This document shows, in pieces, positions 1 to 6,300 of a stretch of DNA of 8,080 nt. Location of the stretch: positions 1 to 8,080 of the forward strand of contig CALHVH010000214.1 of assembly GCA_938039225.1 (NCBI GenBank), written 5' to 3'. The DNA is from an uncultured Gammaproteobacteria bacterium. GTDB lineage: Bacteria > Pseudomonadota > Gammaproteobacteria > Steroidobacterales > JABDMI01. Below the pieces are notes generated by a model. That model was given only the letters and a program-made list of their open reading frames with translations, ran no database searches and had not been told where the DNA came from. A program made the position numbers and the translations under genes. Position 1 is the first letter of the stretch. The number at the start of each line of letters is the position of its first letter.

Positions 1-731
1 AATAAGAAATCATCAATAGTAAAAATAATCGGTGCGTCCGCATCACGACTACTAAAACTGACACGCTGTTGTGTGGTTCTACACAACCAATTTTGGATTG
101 CTAATGGTGATTTAGAACGAATGACTTTGGGCTCTGCAATAGCCAAATTTGAATGATTATTGAGACGAGCTGATTCAAATCGTATTAACTCCACCTCATT
201 CTCAAGCGCCCAATGTCCTACTGCCTGTGTATAAGAATAGCTGGTTAAATGTGTAAGTTCATTTTGTATTGTTGAATAGTGTGGCGCACATAAGTCTAGA
301 CATTTTTCTGAACGTATAGAAACAGAAAATACAGAATGCTTTGAATCAATTGGCTTGTTGTAAGAGTCTTGCATATCATCTAAAAAGACAAAACGATAAT
401 AAGCCGTTTCTGCTAAATTGGTTTTAATGTGCTCACTGGCATAGTAAAAGCTAGGCAGTAAACGTGTGCCAAAACGTGATCCATATTTTAATGGTGGGTA
501 ACGAAATGCCGTTTTGAGTAAGTAATGCATTTTCTCTGTACCAACTCTATATGGCGGTTTTACACCATCCAGAAGCAACTCCAACACACCCTGCTCTTCC
601 ATGCTATCGACAATATTTAAACTGGCTGCTGCTTCTTGAGTTTCAACAGTTCGCCACACTTTGCCCATATACACAGACAAGGATGTTTTGCTATTGAAGA
701 GTTTATTGTTGAGCATTGGCTTGTTTGTCAT
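1..731 (-). CDS. RES-domain toxin of a RES-Xre toxin-antitoxin pair (3' end beyond window)
   Basis: The frame opens with ATG at 731 and stays open to the window edge, giving 243 residues; the C-terminus is missing but probably only by a little, since the family is usually about 150-250 residues. RES toxins have an ADP-ribosyltransferase-like fold and act on NAD+ (degradation or phosphorolysis; the ParT member modifies Prs), halting growth. Visible family signs are Arg86 in G-S-R-F-G, the tyrosines in F-Y-Y-A-S (96-97), Glu108 in N-L-A-E-T, and Ser187 in F-E-S-A-R, matching the Arg, Glu and Ser that name the family. The gene lies 74 nt downstream of a DUF2384 antitoxin, the standard order for this module. 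No good Shine-Dalgarno precedes the ATG (only a GAAAAA run), and a terminator-like hairpin lies in the gap, both consistent with low toxin output. The family call is from motifs plus context; the substrate is inferred. Confidence 0.88.
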   Translation of the reverse strand, partial: MTNKPMLNNKLFNSKTSLSVYMGKVWRTVETQEAAASLNIVDSMEEQGVLELLLDGVKPPYRVGTEKMHYLLKTAFRYPPLKYGSRFGTRLLPSFYYASEHIKTNLAETAYYRFVFLDDMQDSYNKPIDSKHSVFSVSIRSEKCLDLCAPHYSTIQNELTHLTSYSYTQAVGHWALENEVELIRFESARLNNHSNLAIAEPKVIRSKSPLAIQNWLCRTTQQRVSFSSRDADAPIIFTIDDFL

Positions 732-753
732 TTTTTCTAGTATGAGTATGCTT

Positions 754-778
754 AAAAAGACCCTGGATTAAATCCAGG
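754..778 (-). terminator. Terminator-like attenuator hairpin between antitoxin and toxin
   Basis: On the minus strand CCTGGAT-TTA-ATCCAGG forms a perfect 7-bp stem with a 3-nt loop (762-778). Three bases later comes a run of five T (754-758). This is the layout of a short intrinsic terminator placed after the antitoxin stop and before the toxin start. It could reduce read-through into the toxin. Because the element is also a near-perfect 17-nt palindrome, a second operator is an alternative reading. Confidence 0.5.
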
Positions 779-805
779 TTTAAAAATGTGTTTAATAACA
801 CAGCT

Positions 806-1165
806 TTAAACCTTGCCACGCATTGCATCTAAATACTGATTAACTTGCATTAAGCCAAGAATGGATAAAACCAGCTCTACTGGCTTCCCAGAGAGTGATT
901 TATTATGTGTGTTAAACCAATGACGCATAAAGCTGTGATCACCACCAGAAATAGCAAATAAGGACCTGTACAAACGAACGAATTGCAAACAGAGCTCACC
1001 GGTTTTTGATTGTGGGTCAAAGCCTTTATTTTTATTACGATTAAGAGTGGCCTTGTCTACGCCCACTATTAAACTAGCTTCATCTCGTGAAATCCCAAGT
1101 TCTTTACAAGCATTGCTAAATGCTTTTAATACAACTATATGTTCATCGATGACTGGTTTTAACAT
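806..1165 (-). CDS. Xre/MbcA/ParS-family antitoxin (DUF2384) of the RES-Xre module
   Basis: This 119-residue protein should bind and neutralise the RES toxin encoded directly downstream and repress its own promoter as a toxin-antitoxin complex. Residues about 20-50 form a helix-turn-helix-like segment (E-L-G-I-S-R-D-E-A then G-V-D-K-A-T-L-N-R). Residues about 58-119 match the toxin-binding domain: F-V-R-L-Y-R-S-L-F, then L-S-G-K-P-V-E-L near 91-98, then the typical end Y-L-D-A-M-R-G. A TTG start at 1180 is possible, but ATG at 1165 is preferred because an AGGAG motif sits 5 nt upstream of it. Length and domain order are normal for the family. A near-consensus promoter with inverted repeats lies just upstream, so the pair is transcribed independently of the large operon. 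Confidence 0.92.
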   Translation of the reverse strand: MLKPVIDEHIVVLKAFSNACKELGISRDEASLIVGVDKATLNRNKNKGFDPQSKTGELCLQFVRLYRSLFAISGGDHSFMRHWFNTHNKSLSGKPVELVLSILGLMQVNQYLDAMRGKV

Positions 1166-1170
1166 GCTAT

Positions 1171-1175
1171 CTCCT
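1171..1175 (-). promoter_or_regulatory. Shine-Dalgarno site setting the antitoxin start
   Basis: AGGAG on the minus strand lies 5 nt before the ATG at 1163-1165. It favours that ATG over the in-frame TTG at 1178-1180, which this site would overlap. It is much stronger than anything in front of the toxin gene. Confidence 0.75.
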
Positions 1176-1194
1176 AGCAATTATGCATGCGTCT

Positions 1195-1224
1195 ATTATA
1201 TAGGCAATATTGCATTTACGTCAA
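1195..1224 (-). promoter_or_regulatory. Sigma-70-type promoter of the RES-Xre operon
   Basis: On the minus strand a -35 box TTGACG (1219-1224) is followed by an 18-nt spacer and a perfect -10 box TATAAT (1195-1200). Transcription would begin near 1188, leaving a leader of about 23 nt before the antitoxin ATG. Matches are 5/6 and 6/6. The spacer contains a 10-bp palindrome, as expected for an autorepressed toxin-antitoxin promoter. Confidence 0.75.
1204..1213. promoter_or_regulatory. Operator-like palindrome inside the promoter spacer
   Basis: GCAATATTGC is a perfect 10-bp palindrome lying wholly between the -35 and -10 boxes of the antitoxin promoter. A protein bound here would block RNA polymerase. 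The half-site GCAAT/ATTGC recurs in the upstream inverted repeat at 1238-1251, which supports a shared binding protein, most simply the Xre-type antitoxin. Binding is inferred. Confidence 0.55.
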
Positions 1225-1237
1225 ATTATATTAATTC

Positions 1238-1251
1238 ATTGCATTTGCAAT
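1238..1251. promoter_or_regulatory. Second operator-like inverted repeat upstream of the -35 box
   Basis: ATTGCA-TT-TGCAAT is a perfect inverted repeat with 6-bp arms and a 2-bp centre. The 9-mer ATTGCATTT occurs here at 1238 and again at 1209, a spacing of 29 bp (close to three helical turns), so two bound dimers would lie on nearly the same DNA face. The likely ligand is the antitoxin or the RES-Xre complex; this is inferred from position and shared half-sites. Confidence 0.5.
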
Positions 1252-1474
1252 TTACTTAGAGATTTGCTCTGAATAAGAAAACTTTCAAATAAATAATATA
1301 TTATTGTTATATTTCAGTTACTTATTGTATTTTTCTAATGCATTTTATTATTTGGTTTTTTCACTACTTTATAAAAACATAGTAAAACGATAACTCATCA
1401 TTAGATATTCATTCTCAATAGTATTGGAAAACCCGAGCATAAGCGCTTGCCACGCATTAATACCAAGAGAACGT

Positions 1475-2047
1475 TTAGGAGATAAATTGCTGACGGATTA
1501 AGTTTACGAATAAAAGCCGTTTTTGAGACTTGCGTAGTCCTTTGCTCAGCTCAATCTGCACTCCTTGACCAGTGAGGCCCCGATTACAGATATTACTTTT
1601 AGCTTTGCCCTGTAGCTCAGGGTGATCACAATTTACTTGAAACCCATTAGAGCTAAGTGTTGTGTATATTTTTTGCTTTAAGTCTTTGTCTAAACCACCT
1701 AGATAAATAAACTCGTCATCACCTCTACAGCCATGGATGCTTATTACAGTTTGACAGTTTTTGATAAGATTTAAACAGTGCTCATCATCAAAACGCGTAC
1801 TGCTTAAGTGCAAGCAGCGGTAATTATCAGACGTACGTATTCCTTCAAATAAATATAAATTGAAATCCTCAGCGGCAATAGCCTTGGCAATGTCTGATGT
1901 ACCAGGCTCTATACCACCGCCATGGGGTGCCACAATGGCAATAGAAGAATTTACCTGCTGAACGCACACTCTAAAATCAATATCACGCTGATAGGATTTC
2001 TCCAGGTCTGAGAAACTACTGAAAGAACTTGCATTAATTAAGGACAT
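1475..2047 (-). CDS. Poly-gamma-glutamate hydrolase family protein (YjqB/PghP-like, DUF867)
   Basis: This 190-residue protein resembles the zinc peptidase family of phage PghP and Bacillus YjqB, which cut gamma-glutamyl bonds of poly-gamma-glutamate. Conserved blocks run in the family order: I-V-A-P-H-G-G-G-I-E-P-G-T-S (38-51), Y-L-F-E-G (65-69), C-L-H-L-S-S-T-R-F-D (78-87), V-I-S-I-H-G (101-106), Y-L-G-G-L-D (115-120), N-I-C-N-R-G (152-157) and G-V-Q-I-E-L-S-K-G-L-R (162-172). His42, Glu47 and His105 are the likely zinc-site residues and Glu166 a candidate catalytic acid, by analogy with the carboxypeptidase-like fold. Length is full. There is no signal peptide or membrane segment, so it looks cytoplasmic. 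Its ATG overlaps the end of the M23 lipoprotein gene by 10 nt, indicating translational coupling, and it is the last gene of the operon. Turnover, chain-length control or immunity against leaked polymer are possible roles. Confidence 0.88.
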   Translation of the reverse strand: MSLINASSFSSFSDLEKSYQRDIDFRVCVQQVNSSIAIVAPHGGGIEPGTSDIAKAIAAEDFNLYLFEGIRTSDNYRCLHLSSTRFDDEHCLNLIKNCQTVISIHGCRGDDEFIYLGGLDKDLKQKIYTTLSSNGFQVNCDHPELQGKAKSNICNRGLTGQGVQIELSKGLRKSQKRLLFVNLIRQQFIS

Positions 2048-3339
2048 TGAAATTCAAACCAACTACCCACTTTTCCTTTAGCATCTATGGTTCTAGCCCT
2101 AATGCATAAGGTACTGAATTCAGCCGGGCCCAAAAGATTTTGATATTCAATAGCCAGCTGATAATCTTGAGAACTACTAGAAAATGCTGCAGGTGCTATC
2201 AACTTGCCATTAAACTCACCGATTTTAGCATCCACAGTGCTTGCCCGATCTAAGTGAATATTAGGCGTATACACATCAGGCATGAGATTCGCATAAGGAC
2301 TTTCGTACACACCACCTACTTGAAAGGCACTCCAGGGATAAAGCGTAGAATCTTTGTAGGTAAATTGTTGGTTCACTAAGGCAATATCGTACCAACTCGG
2401 GTTAACATAGTATGGAATTCCCTCTGGGCTTAAATTACTCACTCCCAAATTACCTGGCTGCTCAATCAGGATCAGACTGTTATCGCTTTGTTTTTCAAAA
2501 ACCTCAACCTCCATGCGTGCAAAGGCCAGAGTTTGTGAATCACTTGAGCTAATAGTGCTTACAAATGAGAGCTCATTATTATCGCCTAACAACACATTAG
2601 AAAAAGCAATCGAGTAATCGTCTTGTTCATTTTCAAACAAGGGCAGAACCGCCAATGGATGAATGGCATCACGTTGCCATGCACTTAATGGATCATGCTG
2701 ACCAGGTGATTGACGAATTTCAAAATGCAAATGATCAATTCCCTCTGGAGTTGAGCCCGAATAACCCAGCAATTGCCCTTTTTCTACTTGTGAACCTTCG
2801 CTGACAATAACGTCGCTCATATGAATATATAAACTATGAATACAAGCCGAGCTGTCACAATCAATCGTGCTTTCATCATAGTGTTGCAAGGTAACTCCCA
2901 GGTCAACAAACTGTGGATGACTACCAGCACGTGTAACTAAACCGGCTTTTACAGCAAATATAGGGCTGCCAAAATCTGTTGGAATATCTATTCCACGATG
3001 AAAATCATAACGAAAACTTTCACTGGCCTTTTGTCTGGGTCCAAAAGTACTGGATAATGGGAAGTCAGAAAAATTTTCATTCCAACGCGTATCAGGACAC
3101 CCATCGCTAGCTTGATAGTTTAGCGGAGGAGTCTGTGTAATGTGACCACATAAGGGCCATAAAAACTCACGTTTCACTACAGGCGGTGGCGGTGGCGCTA
3201 TCACCACTGGCTCAGGTGCCTGTTGCGAACTGGAGCCTCCAGAACAGGCACTGAGACTTAATACCAAAACGATAATACTTAAAAACGGCTTCATAAATAA
3301 TTGCATTGCGTGTTTTGTTAATTCTTTATTGATTTCCAT
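2038..3339 (-). CDS. M23-family (LytM-type) metallopeptidase lipoprotein
   Basis: A 433-residue predicted lipoprotein that should cleave peptide bonds, probably in peptidoglycan, in the periplasm. The signal segment ends in the lipobox L-S-A-C, making Cys32 the lipidated residue; a proline-rich linker (about 42-55) follows. The M23 domain covers about 96-215 with all expected zinc and catalytic residues: His114-x3-Asp118, His173 in Y-I-H-M-S, and His203-Leu-His205 in H-L-H-F-E. Residues about 235-433 are a further domain I cannot name. Start choice is uncertain: ATG at 3339 has a modest AGGG upstream and overlaps the ligase gene by 22 nt, while ATGs at 3306 and 3294 give shorter signal peptides (3294 gives the most typical one, beginning M-K-P-F); the mature protein is the same. 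Position between a PgsB-like synthase and a gamma-PGA hydrolase suggests remodelling of the wall for polymer passage, or cleavage of the polymer itself. Confidence 0.9.
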   Translation of the reverse strand: MEINKELTKHAMQLFMKPFLSIIVLVLSLSACSGGSSSQQAPEPVVIAPPPPPVVKREFLWPLCGHITQTPPLNYQASDGCPDTRWNENFSDFPLSSTFGPRQKASESFRYDFHRGIDIPTDFGSPIFAVKAGLVTRAGSHPQFVDLGVTLQHYDESTIDCDSSACIHSLYIHMSDVIVSEGSQVEKGQLLGYSGSTPEGIDHLHFEIRQSPGQHDPLSAWQRDAIHPLAVLPLFENEQDDYSIAFSNVLLGDNNELSFVSTISSSDSQTLAFARMEVEVFEKQSDNSLILIEQPGNLGVSNLSPEGIPYYVNPSWYDIALVNQQFTYKDSTLYPWSAFQVGGVYESPYANLMPDVYTPNIHLDRASTVDAKIGEFNGKLIAPAAFSSSSQDYQLAIEYQNLLGPAEFSTLCIRARTIDAKGKVGSWFEFQCP

Positions 3340-6300
3340 AACCAACCGCCCTTTTGACGTTTGGTTAACTCTTGTAATTCTAATGCGGCCCGATTATGAC
3401 TGATTCGTTGAGCTGCCATATCTTTGTAAATTAGATCAGCTTTTTTACGTCGCTTAACGGCATCGCCTATATCTAATAATTTTTCAGTAAAATTTACCAG
3501 TGCTTTTAAAATGGTATTCTCTTTCTTATTCGATCCCTCTTGATCTGAACTGACTTCTAATTCAGACATTTGATCCAGCAATGCGGCTCGTATTTCTGCC
3601 AGTTCGGATTGAAATAACTCAGACTGCATAATTTTATTTTCATTAACGGTTTCCAATAAATTAAGCACATAATTTTTTGAAAGCACGCCATATTCCTTAA
3701 ACGACTTTAATTCTTGCAGACCTTCTGCTACCAAACCTTGTTTTTTTGAATGAAGCTTTTCACCAGCGGCATAACATAACTCCCAAGCTTGCCACCTGTA
3801 TACAAAATCCAAGCCGGTCCCTTTAATGTTTTGCATACCCATAATTCGGGTAAAGAAGCCTAAAGGAGTTTTATTAGCTACCATGTTTATGATGCTTTCA
3901 CCTGACGTCATTGAATCATGTACGATCAGAACACGTTTAAAAAGAGCGTCTTTTAAAAATTGCACAAAGTCTTTATTACTTTGAACTTTATCATTACTGA
4001 GTGCTGCAACAATGCTTTGATATTGAGTCAATTCAGCTAGCCATTTATCCAGCATTAGCTTAATTTCTTCAGAATACTCACTTTTGCCATACCGTTCTAA
4101 GATGGAGTTCACAGATTCAAAACTCGCAGCTTCTGGACTAAATGACTCATCAATACCGATAGAAGACAACATCTTATTCAATCTGGCTTGGACTATTGAG
4201 GACTTAAACACAATTCGATTAGACTGTGCCTTGGCATGACATTCCGCTATTGCTTGTTCAAGGGTATTGGGCTCTTCATCATTACCCCAAATTGAATACT
4301 CGGCGTAATGCTCTTGCCAGGCTTCATCCAAGAATTTCATAAAGCCATCAACGTTAGTACCTATTAGCACATGTTGGTCAGCGGATACGTCTTTAACTAA
4401 CATAGAAGCAAACACCTTGGAGCGTGGCACTCTATCCGCTCGGTTATTGATAATCGTTGTTATCCACGTACCGGCATCCTGCTCTAAATCATGCTGATCA
4501 AATCCCATTCGAGTCCAGTTGCCCATCGCGCCTAAACGCTCATTAGCAGAATTACCCATCACATATTGCAAAGTTCGACCGCGTATATGTGTTTCAGGGT
4601 AAGTTTTCAGTACACCTAAATCTAACACCACATTATCGGCCATGCTCCGCAAAGCAAAATCTTTACTGATACCCATAAGCTGAGCCAAACGAGCAACCAA
4701 AGCGATATTATTAGGGTGCTCTTCATAGGGGAAACGTCCTAGAATATCATCGGTAACTCGTCCTGTATCAATCCAGGTTACAGGATGACAATCGGTGTTT
4801 AAGTTTTTAGCCCCATTCTTAATGATTGGGTACATCACTTCTTCGGTGGTTACCAAACATGAGTTCTCGGGAATAAACTCCACCATCACTTTAGGAATAT
4901 CATATCCAGCAGGACCTTGTACATCTTCATGATCAGGATAAGTATTGGTGAGTGTAACAAAGTCATCACGCATCCAATGCCTTTGTAAGATATGCACATA
5001 AGCTGGCGTTAGCCCCATGCACTCCCATAAGAACACATCGGCATCTAATTGTGTGGATAAACGCAGTAAATTAACTTGTTCCCAGATTGTAGCTTTATCA
5101 TAGGGTCTAAATAAAAACATTTCTTTAAGTTTTCCGTGAGCAACGCCGTGTAAAAACATCGCCTCGCAACCGGTGGTTTTGGATATCACATTCAAACCCA
5201 ATGCATTAAACAAGGCCGCTTTTAGACGTTCAGTACCTGATTTACCACGCGTACCCCACCCACCGACGGATAATGGTAAATCTTTACGTGCACGGTTAAC
5301 CATTACGTTTAACCAAGCGTGTTTGATAAAAAACAAACTAAATAAGCCCATCAGGAAAATAACTAATTGCTGTAAGTTATTTGAATACACGGAGTTAAAA
5401 TAATTTTTTATATTTTCCCAGTAATTACCCAGCATCGGCAAAGGCGTAAAAGCAAAAAACTGAGTAATCGTAGAATGTTCCTTAAGCTGAATTGAAGTAT
5501 TTGAGGTGTAGTCACGATACTTAATATCAAAACCTAAATGTCGGATAGTCTCAATATAGTTATTAGCTTTATCCTGACTGTTACTACTCCAGTTACGCAT
5601 TTGAGCGTATTTTTCAAAAGACCAACTCAATTTGCATTTAACTTTTAAGCGCTTCCAAAAACTCCTTGGAGGACTAATTTCAGTCACGCCGTCATTTGAA
5701 TATATTTCTAGAGGCTTTAATGGCCAATCTTGTTCTACGCATGAAATCAGTTCATCAACCAAGGGAAGAAAATTACGTGGCCCGTCCTCTTTGGGCTCAT
5801 AGAGCGGCTCTCCAGGGACTTTGGTCACGGTTTGCTCACCCATCACCGATGAGCTTATTGAAAGATTTCCATAGAATACGCGTCCCACCATATGAAAATG
5901 AGCCTGGCGTTTATCGGTAGTAGAGTTGCGTAATTCATAAATAAAACGCCACAAACGAAACTTAAAATGATGCCAGCGCGTTATATGCAAACTGATGCCC
6001 TTACGTTTAATGTCTAATGGAAAATCATTAATCGTGATAACACTGAGTAAGCGTCCTAATTCTTCATTAGAGAGTGACTTTAATAAGGGTAGTTTTATAC
6101 GTTTTCGTTTTGATAAAGGTAAATCTTGTATTTTAGATCGTAATTCAGTTAAAAGAGTAGTTCGTTGGTCATCAGAAAATACCCAGAGGTGATTAAGCGT
6201 TTGTGCTATCCATTTACGAACTTTGGCACTGCTACTTTTTTGATGCAATTCACTTAAGTGTGTTTTTGCATAATTAAGCCAATCGATTCCAGCACGAGCT

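Larger units (their letters stand above)
1181..1474. other. AT-rich intergenic region between the four-gene operon and the toxin-antitoxin module
   Basis: No gene is supported here. The part from about 1181 to 1252 holds the antitoxin leader, promoter and operators listed separately. From about 1253 to 1430 the sequence is strikingly AT-rich, with short A and T runs. I see no clear intrinsic terminator for the operon ending at 1475; the only palindrome near its end is the short AAGCGCTT at 1441-1448, without a T-run next to it. The operon may therefore end by Rho or read through into the module. Confidence 0.6.

Noticed and set aside
1047..1259. A plus-strand open frame of 70 codons over the antitoxin and its promoter
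   Set aside because: It is antisense to a clear DUF2384 gene, has no motif or ribosome site, and its composition follows the opposite strand.
1338..1382. A tiny plus-strand frame for a hydrophobic 14-residue peptide in the AT-rich spacer
   Set aside because: There is no Shine-Dalgarno or promoter, and T-rich DNA yields such frames by chance.
811..1459. A 13-nt direct repeat (CTTGCCACGCATT) at the antitoxin 3' end and in the intergenic region near 1447, resembling attachment-site repeats
   Set aside because: A repeat of this length is expected by chance about once in a window this size, and there is no integrase or tRNA end nearby.
1385..1477. An open stretch on the minus strand downstream of the hydrolase stop, encoding a plausible-looking peptide around I-N-A-W-Q-A-L-M-L-G
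   Set aside because: It is only about 40 codons, has stops just upstream, no ribosome site and no recognisable homology; chance in an AT-rich spacer is the simpler reading.
3181..3198. A short hexamer-like GGTGGC repeat tract
   Set aside because: It encodes the proline run of the lipoprotein linker and needs no separate explanation, though it could be prone to length change.
5173..6192. Three plus-strand open frames of 65-76 codons opposite the synthase gene
   Set aside because: They are antisense shadows of conserved or continuous coding sequence, with no initiation signals or protein motifs.
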